Of a DNA stretch of 64,000 nucleotides, positions 32,736-41,969 are shown piece after piece. The stretch is from contig NZ_CP128361.1 in NCBI RefSeq assembly GCF_030345075.1, positions 4,464,001-4,528,000 of the forward strand. Reading direction: 5' to 3'. Origin of the DNA: Solwaraspora sp. WMMA2065. Its GTDB lineage: Bacteria > Actinomycetota > Actinomycetes > Mycobacteriales > Micromonosporaceae. Below the pieces are notes generated by a model. The model did no database searches. It was not told the origin of the DNA and saw only the letters and a program-made list of their open reading frames with translations. The position numbers and the translations under genes are program-made. Positions within the stretch are counted from its first letter, which is position 1. Each line of letters begins with the position of its first letter.

Positions 32736-35402
32736 TTGAACACAGGCCAGGGCGCGCGGGTGGGACGTCCCGATCCCCGGCGCATCGTGACCCGCCATGA
32801 TTTCGGCGCCGAGCTGACCCTGGCCCGCCAGGCCAGCGGGCTGAGTGTGCGGCAGGTCGCCTCCCGGGTCGCCGTGCCCGCCAGCACCGTCGGCGGCTAC
32901 TTCGCCGGCACCCACCTACCCGGCCTGCAACCGCCGGGACTGCTGGAACGCATCCTCCGCCTGCTCGGCACCACGGACCCGGCCGACCTGACCGCCTGGC
33001 GGTCGGCCTACTGGCGGTTGCGCCAGGCCGGCGGCTCCGGCGGGGACGATCCGCGCCAGACCGAGCGGGCCGACCCCCTCGTGCCTGTGTCCATCCGACC
33101 GCCCGTGGAGCGGCTGGCCCTCGAGCCCAGCATCCGCGGCCGTGACGAGCTGCTCCAGTCGCTCGAATCGATCGTCCTCGCCGCCGGGCAGGCCGGCCCA
33201 CCGGCCCGGGTCCACGTCCTGCACGGGCTCAGCGGCAGCGGCAAGAGCACGGTCGCGCTCGCCGCGGCACGGACCGCCCTGCACCGGCAGGTGCGGACCT
33301 TCTGGATCCAGGCCGACGACGGACCCTCCACCGCGGCCGGTATGCGCGCCCTCGCCGTCGAGCTCGGCGTGCCCATGGACCAGTGGTACGCCGAGAACCT
33401 GCCCGACGGCGTGTGGCGATGCCTCGAAGCCCTCGACGAGCCGTGGCTGCTCGTGTTCGACAACGCCGACGATCCGCCCGCCTCGCTGGCACTGCCCCGG
33501 CACGGCCTGCTGGACGGCACCGGCTGGCTGCGGCCCACCGGCCGCGCGAGCGGGACGATCATCGTGACGACACGCGACGGCAGCAATATGACCTGGCACT
33601 CCACTCCGCCGCCGTGGCTCACCCTGCACCGGCTGGGCGGGCTTCACCGCGACGACGCCGCCGAGGTGCTGCGCGAACTGGCCGGGTCGGCGGTGGGCAC
33701 GCACGACGACGCGGCCGCGCTCGCCGAACGGCTCGGCGGCCTGCCGCTGGCGCTCAACCTCGTCGGCCGCTACCTCAACGAGGCCGACGAGGTTCCCCCC
33801 GGCCTGGCAGGGCCGGGGCTGCCCCGGACCTACACCGCCTACCTCGAAGCGCTGACCCGGGGCGACGCCGGTCCCATGCCCGGCCGGTCGGGCGGCACAT
33901 TCGCCAGCCGCACCTCCCGCACGGGCATCGACCAGGCCTGGGATCTGTCGCTCAGCCTGCTCGCCGAACGAGGGCTGGCCCACGCCAAACCCCTGCTGCA
34001 GCTGCTGGCCTGTCTCGGTGCGACGGTGGTGCCGTACGGCCGGCTGCTGCGCGCAGAGACGCTCGCGGGATCGTCACTGTTCACGGGGATGCAGCCGCTG
34101 GGAACGTGGGAGGCGCTGCGCGCGCTCGAAGGCCTGGGCCTGATCACCATGTCCGGCCGGGACGACGCCGCGGGGCTGACGATGCACCCGCTCGTGCGCG
34201 ACACCGTACGCGCCGATCCGGACCTGCGCCGGCACGCGGGCGCGCTGCTGCACCTGACCACGGCCCTGCTCGAACCCGCCATCGGCGCGGTGGACCCGAA
34301 ATCGCCGGCCACCTGGTCACAGTGGCGGCTACTCGCCGACCACTGCACCGCGCCGCTGGACCTGCTCGAGGAGCAGGCCATCCCCGCCGACCTGCTGCGG
34401 GCCGCGGTCCGGCTCGCGCACCGCGCGGCGAGCTTCCTGCGCGCCGCCGGGCATCGCGGCCAGGCCGGATCCGCATTCGACCGGACCCTCGCCGCCGCCC
34501 ACCGATGCCTGGGCGACCTGGACCAGCTGACCCTGACGATCAGCCACGACCTGGCGCGGCTCGACCACGACCGGGGGCGCGCGGCCGAGGCGGAGGAACG
34601 CTTCAGGGCGGTGCTGGCCGCCCGGCGCGACATTCTCGGCGACGAGCACCCCGACACCCTGCACACGCAGTACTACCTGGCGCGCACGCTGCGCGCCCGG
34701 GGCGCGCTCGACGAAGCCGAGAAGCTGCTGGCCAGCACCCTGGCCGCCCGCACCCGGCTGCTGGGGACGCTGCACCCCGACACCCTCACCAGCCGGCACG
34801 GCAGCGCCGACCTGCTCAAGGCACGCGACCGCCTGCCCGAGGCGCTCGCCGCATACCAGGAGGTGCTCGCCCAGCGCCAGCAGGTGCTCGGCGAGGCCCA
34901 CCCCGCCACCATGGTCACGCGCCAGCACCTGGCCGAGGTCTACCAGCGGCTCGATCAACTCGATCTCGCCGAGCGCGAGTTCCGCTGGCTGTGGGAGAAC
35001 AATCAGCGGGTACGGGGCACCGGCCATCCGCGCACGCTCGCCGTCGGGCAGTCACTGGTGGAGGTGCTGCACGACCGCGGCGCCGTCGCGGCCGCGGCGG
35101 ACCTCGGCCGCACCGTGGCCCAGGCCCGCCGCGACACCCTCGGCGACGCCCATCCGGCCACCCTGGCCAGCCGCTACCGCCTGGCGCTGATCCAGGTGGA
35201 CCAAGGCGACGTCGTCGGCGCGCGGCGCGAGCTGACGGCGGTGCTGGCCGATCGCCAGCACGTGCTGGGTGTCGACCATCCGCATACCGGGCTGGCCCAC
35301 GACACCCTCGTCGCGGTCGGGCAGCGCACCACCGACCAGGCCCCGCACGCCGACCGCGCCCCCGACGCCGAGCCCGTCCGACCCCACCGGGCGCCTGACT
35401 GA
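32736..35402 (+). CDS. XRE-NB-ARC-TPR STAND regulator
   Basis: Encodes 888 residues. I chose the TTG at 32736 because AAGGAGGGGA lies 6 bases before it; the frame opens at 32688. Residues about 20-60 are an XRE helix-turn-helix (LARQASGLSVRQVASRVAVP). A P-loop is at about 164 (LHGLSGSGKSTVAL), Walker B WLLVFDNADDP, sensor TIIVTTRDGS and the GLPLALNLVG motif of NB-ARC. From about 580 there are at least five TPR units with the LGDEHPDTL/LGEAHPATM signature. Such STAND proteins bind a ligand or peptide through the repeats and control transcription through the HTH. Divergent from the KamA operon, so probably its regulator. Confidence 0.88.
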   Translation: MNTGQGARVGRPDPRRIVTRHDFGAELTLARQASGLSVRQVASRVAVPASTVGGYFAGTHLPGLQPPGLLERILRLLGTTDPADLTAWRSAYWRLRQAGGSGGDDPRQTERADPLVPVSIRPPVERLALEPSIRGRDELLQSLESIVLAAGQAGPPARVHVLHGLSGSGKSTVALAAARTALHRQVRTFWIQADDGPSTAAGMRALAVELGVPMDQWYAENLPDGVWRCLEALDEPWLLVFDNADDPPASLALPRHGLLDGTGWLRPTGRASGTIIVTTRDGSNMTWHSTPPPWLTLHRLGGLHRDDAAEVLRELAGSAVGTHDDAAALAERLGGLPLALNLVGRYLNEADEVPPGLAGPGLPRTYTAYLEALTRGDAGPMPGRSGGTFASRTSRTGIDQAWDLSLSLLAERGLAHAKPLLQLLACLGATVVPYGRLLRAETLAGSSLFTGMQPLGTWEALRALEGLGLITMSGRDDAAGLTMHPLVRDTVRADPDLRRHAGALLHLTTALLEPAIGAVDPKSPATWSQWRLLADHCTAPLDLLEEQAIPADLLRAAVRLAHRAASFLRAAGHRGQAGSAFDRTLAAAHRCLGDLDQLTLTISHDLARLDHDRGRAAEAEERFRAVLAARRDILGDEHPDTLHTQYYLARTLRARGALDEAEKLLASTLAARTRLLGTLHPDTLTSRHGSADLLKARDRLPEALAAYQEVLAQRQQVLGEAHPATMVTRQHLAEVYQRLDQLDLAEREFRWLWENNQRVRGTGHPRTLAVGQSLVEVLHDRGAVAAAADLGRTVAQARRDTLGDAHPATLASRYRLALIQVDQGDVVGARRELTAVLADRQHVLGVDHPHTGLAHDTLVAVGQRTTDQAPHADRAPDAEPVRPHRAPD

Positions 35403-36111
35403 CCACTCCCGATACCACCAGGACCGGTACCGGTGCGGCAGCCAGGGCCGCTCGCCGGTGTCCTGCGGGCGTCGCGCGGCACGGTCACTGGGCCGCCGCC
35501 GGCGGCAGGTCCTCACGCACGCGGCGGACGCCGAACAGGTACGCCGACTGCGGCCCCACCAGAACCGCCCGGCAACGCCCGGAGATGATCTCCGAGCTGG
35601 TCGAGAGCACCACGCCCGGTGTCTCACCTGACCGTGCCGTGCGCAGCAGCGCGCGGCGGAAACGGTCCTCGGCTGCGGACCGGCCCAGCTCGTAGACCTC
35701 GATGTGGCGGAACTGGCGGTAGGAACGGCCCGGCACGGTTCGGGGCGCCTCGGTCACCGCCCGTACGAGGGTGAACGAGAGGCTGGCCACCATGGTGCGC
35801 AGGTGTGGCAGGCCGACCTCGCCGAGTTCCTCGAAGATCTCGCGGCGCAGGCAGTCGCGGGCGGACTCGCGATCCGCACTGTCGCCGAACCAACGCAGGA
35901 AGGCCCCGAGCCGCCGCGACGACACGAACCCGCGCAGGTCCGCATAGGTGACCGACTGGCGTGTTCCGCGCCGCTCCTCCCGGAAGCCGATCCGGTCGAG
36001 CGCGGCCTGTGCGGGAATGCGGAGTTTGAACACGCCTCCGGGCGGCCCGAAGGAGCCCGGCGTGTAGGGCGTGTGGAACAGGACGTATCCGTCGTCGTCC
36101 TTGACCCTGAT

Positions 36112-37816
36112 TCTTCGTGGGTCTGACGCCGTTCGATGACCAGCGAGTCTGCATCGTTGGCGGTGGATGTATCGGCTCCGTTGGGTGTGGTTGTGGGCCG
36201 GCTGTCGCGCCGGTGGCGTGGTCTCCTGGGGTTCCTCCTGGTCGTCGGGGCGGTGGTGTGGGTGGTCAGGTGGCGGGCATGGGCATCCGGCGGATGATCT
36301 CGATGGCGGTGGCCAGGTCGGTGGCCCAGGGCCAGGTGTGGGGTAGGCGTAGCCACCGGTAGCGGCGGGCGCGGACCAGGCGTGCGGGGGTCTGGAAGAT
36401 CCGGTAACGCAGTGTCTTGGGCTCGGCCTTGGCCAGGGCGCCGGTCAGCGCGTAGAGGCGCATCCACGCGGTGAGGACCACGGCGATGGTGACGGCGGCG
36501 CACCAGGCCTTGTTGACCTGCCATTGTTTGGACGGCAGATGCCCGAGGCCGGTGTCCTTGGTGGTGCGTACGTCGTCTTCGACGCGGGCGTGTACGCGGT
36601 GACGGGCGTCGGCGCGTTGCACGGACAGGCCGTCCGGGCCGTGGGCGCCGGTGTTGGTGACGAACGCCGAGTACCGGTAGCCGCAGGTGTCGAACAGGGT
36701 GGCCTGTTCGTGGTCGAACAGCTTGCGCCGGCGCACGATGACCCGCATCGTCTTCGGCCACTTCAGGCCGGTCAGCCGCTCGCGGAGCAGGTCGGTGATC
36801 TCGGTGACCTGAAGGCCGTCGATGACCTCGCCGGTGGTGTTGGACAGGCACGGGACCCACCAGTCGTCGGGTCGGCGGTTGCATGCCGCCCGGACGTGTT
36901 CGTCGACGTCGAACCCGATCGAGTACGCCACTCGACGCCCACCGGTCTGGTCGAGGCTGTGCAGCCAGTCGATGAGCGTGTGTGAGGCGCCGGCACCGTC
37001 GGAGGTGATCAGCAGGTCGTCGCGTCGGTCGGCGGGTATCTGCGCGATGGCCTGGCGCAGGACCTCGATCAGATCGGCGGCGGTGTTCGCCCCGGCGTTG
37101 CCGGGGCGGGGCATCAGGGCGGCCAGTTCACCGGTGTTGTCGATCCACACGCCGAGGCTGTGGAACCCGAACGTCTTCTTGAACGTCGCCTCGGCGTGTT
37201 CCTTGCGGGAATGGGCCACGGTGATGGTGCCGTCCACCCGCAGCACGATCGTCTCGCCCATGCTCAGGCCACCGGCGTAGGTCGCCTCCGGCACGCCGGC
37301 CGGTAGCAGGCTCCACAGATGCGCGCGCGACTTCGCCCGCGCGGCGTCGATGCGGTGCAGACCGCTGTCGCTGATCTCACCCAGCGCGCGCAGGGCGGTG
37401 GTGTCCGAGGCCACCGGCCCGAACAACGCGGCCTGGGCCCGTAGCGCCTCGATGTCGTACACGTCTGTCCCGCCAGCGGCGATCGAACACGCGATGTCAG
37501 TCAGGACCCGGCCCCGGTCATGGACCGGATCGAATCCCGGCCTGGCTAGCACGGTGGAGATGCCCGCCGTCAGGCCGGTGCGGTCGGCGAGCATGCGTAG
37601 GCCCGCCACCCCGACCATCGCCACCACCCCGTCACCGTCGGCGGTGACACGCAGGTCCTTCGACCATCCGGTAAGCTCACGCACGTCGGAAGTGCCTCCT
37701 CGCTAGAGATCCTGGTAGATGTCGCAATCACCATTTTCCCTTGCCTGGCAGGCACTTCCGCGTTTCCGGGCCTCACGAAACCGTTACAAGATCACGACCC
37801 CGTGAATATCCAGGGT
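36112..37816 (-). mobile_element. IS1380-family insertion sequence in the SNUC gene
   Basis: 1705 bp, bounded by a 4-bp direct repeat (TGAT at 36108-36111 and 37817-37820). Excision with one repeat restores ALLRIRVKDDDGY in the host gene. Its ends are imperfect inverted repeats (GATTCTTCGTGGGTC and GATATTCACGGGGTC, counting a host base). An inverted pair GGAAGTGCCTCC / GGCAGGCACTTCC near 37687-37762 precedes the transposase. Confidence 0.82.
36266..37684 (-). CDS. IS1380-family transposase
   Basis: Encodes 472 residues, normal for the family. The DDE residues are Asp in IVLRVDGTITVAHSRKEHAE, Asp in LLITSDGAGASHTLIDWL, and Glu in HARVEDDVRTTKDTGLGHLP. The C-terminal signature LPSKQWQVNKAWCAAVTIA, then LRLPHTWPWATDL, is typical of IS1380. 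There is no internal stop or frame change; probably active. A relic of a related transposase is at 51011-51390. Confidence 0.93.
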   Translation of the reverse strand: MRELTGWSKDLRVTADGDGVVAMVGVAGLRMLADRTGLTAGISTVLARPGFDPVHDRGRVLTDIACSIAAGGTDVYDIEALRAQAALFGPVASDTTALRALGEISDSGLHRIDAARAKSRAHLWSLLPAGVPEATYAGGLSMGETIVLRVDGTITVAHSRKEHAEATFKKTFGFHSLGVWIDNTGELAALMPRPGNAGANTAADLIEVLRQAIAQIPADRRDDLLITSDGAGASHTLIDWLHSLDQTGGRRVAYSIGFDVDEHVRAACNRRPDDWWVPCLSNTTGEVIDGLQVTEITDLLRERLTGLKWPKTMRVIVRRRKLFDHEQATLFDTCGYRYSAFVTNTGAHGPDGLSVQRADARHRVHARVEDDVRTTKDTGLGHLPSKQWQVNKAWCAAVTIAVVLTAWMRLYALTGALAKAEPKTLRYRIFQTPARLVRARRYRWLRLPHTWPWATDLATAIEIIRRMPMPAT

Positions 37817-37995
37817 TGATCCTCAGCAGTGCGCACATCGACACCCGGACCTCCCGGCCCGACAGCGCGGTCCGCAGAAGGAACCATCGCCCGCGCTGGC
37901 GCCAGCACCAGGAGGCGATCACGATCAGCACCGATGCGACGATGCTCGCGGCGATCTCGACCAGCATCTGTCCTCCCTGGGGCCTGGCGCCGGAC

Positions 37996-38022
37996 GGTAC
38001 GGCCCACGGAACGGGCCGTACC
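37996..38022. terminator. Hairpin between the CHAT relic and the SNUC gene
   Basis: Perfect 10-bp stem GGTACGGCCC / GGGCCGTACC with a 7-base loop, 28 bases upstream of the SNUC start. It could be a terminator for the CHAT gene or an attenuator in the SNUC leader. The rest of 37968-38191 holds only GC-rich imperfect repeats. Confidence 0.5.
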
Positions 38023-38191
38023 TTATTGCAGAAGATCGCGTGGCTGGTGGAAACAGCCCGCGCGAACCTCGGACAAGTCCGGGCGGTGCCGGCCCCGTGG
38101 CCGGCACGGGCCTGCCTACGGGTAGGACCTCCTTCTTCAAGGTCTGCAGTCCGTGGCCCCGGCACCGACCTGCCTAGGTAGTACATCCAGG

Positions 38192-40915
38192 TCAGGAGCC
38201 GGCGTGCACGATCGCCGCCCACAACAGCCGGTTACGCGGATAGCGCCGACGCAGTTCCAGCACGGTGGCGTGGACTGCCGCGGCGGGTTCGCCGTCCGCC
38301 AGCTGGGCGTACGCCTCCGTCGCGGTCATCCGGGCGACACTGTCGTTGATCTTCCAGAGGGTCCCGACGACGTGGCGGAATCCGGCGAGCAGGAACGCGG
38401 ACGAGATGTGCACCGCCTAGTCCACCAATTCGGTCCCGCCGAACGCTGTCGTACAGGCGGAGAGGTAGGCCAGTTTGGCGTCGTGCAGGTGCAGCGCAGC
38501 GATCTCGCGCACCCGCAGGGGCCCGTCGAAGAGTACGAGGCGGCTGTCGGCAGGGTTCTGCTCGGTGGCCGTGTGGCAGGCGAAGTGGACCAGGCCGGTT
38601 CCGGTGAGCCCGGCCAGCACCTCGGCTCGGGTCGCCTGCTCGTCGACGAGCACGGTGGGCCCGGGACGTCTGGCGGCGACCAGCGCTCGAGCGACGTCGT
38701 GAGCCGCGGCGGCCGCCGCGGGCAGCGGTGCCAGGCCCTGGGCAACGGTCACCCCGACCACCAGCGACCGCTGGGCGGGCACGACAGCCTGCACGGTCGG
38801 CGCGTAGGACGACATGCCCTTGTCGAGCACGGAGGCGCCGGGGACGCCGTCCAGCCCGGCCGCGTGCAGGGGAAGCACGGTCAGCGGTCCCGCGCGGGCA
38901 CCCACCAGACGCGGTCCACCGGCCGATCGAGGCTGCCGAGGACCGCCTCGGCCACGGCCCGCCACAGCCACGCTGAAACGTCCCGCAGCCGGTCGTTGCT
39001 GGTCTACGTCGGGTCGTAGACGGCGCGCAGCGCGCTGTTGGCGTGCTCGCGGGCGCTGTCGTAGGTGACGTCCGGCAGTGGCACGTGGACGACACCGCCG
39101 TCGATGACCACGAGCGCGTCGCACCGGCTGTGCGCGATGTTCACGACCACGACCGGCCCCGCCAGGCCCCCGACGTTCAGCGGGCGTGCCGACAGCTGGA
39201 AGCCCCGAGGCCGGATCGCTCGGATCTCCGCCAGCAGCGGGTCGCGTTCGCGTTCGCGCAGGTGCCGCATCCGCTGGTCGTCGCCGGGCTCGCCGCTGTC
39301 GGCGAGCATGCGGCTCAGTACGGTGAACCGGCCGGCGAGGTCGGGCCGCTCGGCGCGCAGCGCCGCCAGGTCGGCCCTGTTGTTCAGCGCCTGTGCCAGT
39401 AGCACGCCGCGCCCGGCCTCAACCAGCTGGAGCGGGGCCTCCGGCTCGACCCCGCAGGCCAGGGCGACTGCCGCGGCGGCGCTGCCCAGACCGGCCAGCT
39501 GGACTGGAGCAGATGCCGCTGCTGGTCGTCACGGTCCAGCCGCAGATCCACCACGGCGGCGAGCAGGTCGATCGCGCCGTGGAGCAGGTCGACCGCGGCA
39601 GGCCAGTCCCCCGGCTCGGAGCGCATCTCCCCCGCGTTGTACATACTGGATGTGCGTACCAGCGCCGATGCGGACGCTACCGCGCCGGACTCGGCGTAGG
39701 CTCGGGCACCGGCCCGCAGGTCGTCCGCGGCCCCGGCGCGGCCCGGCCGCTGTGCCCGCTGCCTCAGCGGCAGCCCAAGATTGGCCAGGATGGTGGACCT
39801 GGCCGGATCGTCTGCCGCGACCAGCGAAGCGGCCTCCTGCAGGACCCCCACCGCCTCGTCGAGATCTGCAGGGGCGCTGCGGGCACGGTGTCTGGCCGAC
39901 AGCGCGGCGCCGAGGTTGGCCAGCAGCCTCACCCGCCGGCCCGGGCCGTGGCCGGTGTGCTCGGCGGCGGCACGACCGGCGGCGTCGATGTCGGCGCTGT
40001 CCCGGTGCCGATCGAACCGGGTGCTCAGCGCCCTGGCCTGGGTGGCCAGCAGCTTCGGTCGATCTTCACTGGCGCGGGCGCCGTCCGCACGGCGCGCCCC
40101 GCGCAGTCCACGGCGCTGTCGAGACTGCGCGTGTCACCTCGATGCTGGTATCGCAGCAGGAGCGCGCCTGCCAGGTTCGACAGGTGCCCGGGGCGCTCGA
40201 GCTCGGTGGCGGAGCCGACGGTCGTCCACAGCATGTCGACCGCCAGGTCGATGTCGTCGAGGTCGCCCCGGTGGTCGAACCTCGTCGCCAGCAACGCGGC
40301 CAGGTTGGAGCACCGGCCTGCATGGTGCTCGCCGCGCGGATCGGTGAACGCCAGGCACCGGGTCGCCGCGTCGACCGCCGCGTCGGCGGCGGACGGTCGC
40401 CGGCAAACTCGAACCAGCCGAGGTACACCATGGCAAGCCGGCTGACAATCGCCGCGTCCTGTTCGCCGGACAGGCGTCCATGCTCGAGTGCGCACCGCAG
40501 CACCAGGGCGGCATCCTGGTAGAGCTCGGGTGCTGCCGTGCCCGGGGGTCGCGGGTCAGGTCCTGTGCGCGCTGCTGCCAGACCTCCACATCACCGGCGT
40601 CATACGTCCACAGCTCGGCGACCTGGTTCCGGAGCACCTCCGGAACCAGGTCGGGCGCCTGGCGGTAGACCACGACGAAGTGGTCATCGCCGCAGCGACG
40701 TCGTCGGAGCCGGCAGGCGATACCAGCCCTTCCATGACGCGGTAGTGGTGGAACAGGCCCAGGCAGTAGGCGACCGGAAGCTCGCCGGCCCACCGCATCA
40801 GGTCCTGGGCCAGCCGCATGGCCTCCGGTTCGGCCAGCACCGACGGATCGCCATCACCCTCGGCGAACCGGTCGAGGCGACGTTCCAGGGCGTTGAGCGC
40901 GTCGGCGAATGCCAC
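38192..40915 (-). pseudogene. Decayed CHAT-TPR protease gene
   Basis: Begins at GTG 40915 (GGTGGAGAT site) with AFADALNALERRLDRFAEGD. It shows TPR-like repeats (SNLAALLATRFDHRGDLDDI, LSNLAGALLLRYQHRGDTRS, LLANLGAALSARHRARSAPA) and a CHAT protease domain with His in LVHFACHTATEQ and Cys in LAYLSACTTAFGGTELVD. Frame changes near 40690, 40500, 40400, 40060, 39500 and 38890, plus in-frame TAG codons at 39004 and 38417, break it. The catalytic dyad survived, so decay was not led by active-site loss. It is a homologue of the intact gene at 44735 and was probably the partner of SNUC. Confidence 0.8.
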
Positions 40916-40998
40916 ATCTCCACCGTGACGACGTCCCGTTGATAGCGGCACCGGGGTCGCGGCACAACAGTTGCGTCGGGTGCGCGACCCGATCGCCG

Positions 40999-41835
40999 TC
41001 AGGAGCGCACCCACACCCGGTCGTCGTCCAGCGGGCGGAAGCCAGCGGCCTCGGCCATCGCCGAAGCGACCACGAAGTCCCTGGCCACCTCGCCGGGCAG
41101 GTGCGCGTCGCTGCCGAACGACAGCCACTTGCCCCCGCACTCGCGCCAATAGCGCAGCAACTGCCGCGGGTGTTCCAGCCGGGTGTTCAGCTCCAACGTG
41201 CGGCCAGAATCGGCGAGCTCGGCCAAGACCGCGCGGAACTCCTCCTCGAAGGCAGCGACGGTGACCGGACCGGCCTGCGCGGGCCACGCCCGCAACGGGT
41301 AGTCGACGTGGCCGAGGATCTCGAAGCTCTGGGACTGACCAACCATCGCCAGCACTTCGCTCAGGTAACGGCGGACGACCTCGTGCGGGTCCACGGTGCC
41401 GTACATCCGGTCGACGACACGGAACCCGTCCGGGTCGACCAGGGAGTGCACCGAGCCGATCACCTGCTCGAACCCGTGCCGGGCCAGGAGCTCGGTGGTC
41501 TGGCGCGGATGCCAGTGGGGCTCGCCGAGCTCGATGCCGGTGTGGATACGCAGCCCGGGAAACGCACTGCGGCAGTCGTCGACGGAGGCCAGGTATCCCT
41601 CGACGTCGAGCTGCGGTGCCCGGAAGAGCCCGTCGTCGCCGACCATCGCCTGGTACGCCGGCGGCATCGCGGCGACCGCCTCGGCCGGGATCGTCCAGGT
41701 GGTGAAGTCGGCGTGCTCGGTGAACGCCACTGCCCGTAGCCCCAGGCAGACCGCCCGGGCGCAGGCGTCGAGCATCGAGCCGCCGAGAACGTCCCAGGAC
41801 CACTCGGTGTGGATGTGAAAGTCGGGAGGGAGCAC
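40999..41835 (-). CDS. PHP-domain phosphoesterase (histidinol-phosphatase-like)
   Basis: Encodes 278 residues from a GTG. PHP metal-binding motifs are in order: DFHIHTEWSWD (HxH), VAFTEHADF, GIELGEPHW (Glu and His), GSVHSLVDP, EILGHVDYPLR and FGSDAHLPGEVARDF. This is the HisJ/YcdX arrangement for a trinuclear metal site. It hydrolyses a phosphate ester; histidinol phosphate is the usual HisJ substrate, but no histidine genes are near, so the substrate is open. It is transcribed away from the macrolide-phosphotransferase-like gene and shares its promoter region. Confidence 0.82.
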   Translation of the reverse strand: MLPPDFHIHTEWSWDVLGGSMLDACARAVCLGLRAVAFTEHADFTTWTIPAEAVAAMPPAYQAMVGDDGLFRAPQLDVEGYLASVDDCRSAFPGLRIHTGIELGEPHWHPRQTTELLARHGFEQVIGSVHSLVDPDGFRVVDRMYGTVDPHEVVRRYLSEVLAMVGQSQSFEILGHVDYPLRAWPAQAGPVTVAAFEEEFRAVLAELADSGRTLELNTRLEHPRQLLRYWRECGGKWLSFGSDAHLPGEVARDFVVASAMAEAAGFRPLDDDRVWVRS

Positions 41836-41881
41836 CAGCTCATGATCACCACGGGCGGCGGCGGCTACAACACGTCGGCCT

Positions 41882-41928
41882 GTACGGAGTCATCCGGACA
41901 AGGTCCGTACGGGCGAACTGTCCGGATG
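41882..41928. promoter_or_regulatory. Nested palindromes in a divergent promoter
   Basis: CATCCGGACA (41891-41900) is perfectly inverted as TGTCCGGATG (41919-41928), and GTACGG (41882-41887) as CCGTAC (41905-41910). They lie between the divergent PHP and phosphotransferase genes, just upstream of the latter's -35. A dimeric repressor or activator site is likely. Confidence 0.6.
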
Positions 41929-41931
41929 TTC

Positions 41932-41961
41932 TTGCCCGTCGCCTGCCGGGCTGCCTAGCAT
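41932..41961 (+). promoter_or_regulatory. Promoter of the phosphotransferase gene, probably leaderless
   Basis: TTGCCC (41932-41937), an 18-base spacer, then TAGCAT (41956-41961). The expected transcript start falls at 41968-41970, on the ATG itself, and no ribosome site is visible; leaderless mRNAs are common in actinobacteria. Confidence 0.55.
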
Positions 41962-41969
41962 CGCTCGCT

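Larger units (their letters stand above)
35485..37967 (-). pseudogene. SMODS-associated NUDIX (SNUC-like) membrane protein, split by IS1380
   Basis: The 5' part starts at the ATG at 37967 (GGGAGGACAG site): MLVEIAASIVASVLIVIASW, a membrane helix, then GRWFLLRTALSGREVRVSM and ALLRI. After the IS the frame resumes RVKDDDGYVLFHTPY, GPPGGVFKL and a NUDIX box matching G-x5-E-x7-RE-x2-EE-x-G (GDSADRESARDCLRREIFEELGE, with one end residue atypical), to 35485. Removing the element and one ATCA repeat gives a single frame of about 257 residues. SNUC proteins are predicted membrane-tethered nucleotide-binding parts of conflict systems. The break makes it non-functional. Confidence 0.8.

Noticed and set aside
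33383-35398. 671-residue alternative forward frame in the STAND gene
   Set aside because: Arg/Ala/Pro-rich shadow of the true TPR-coding frame.
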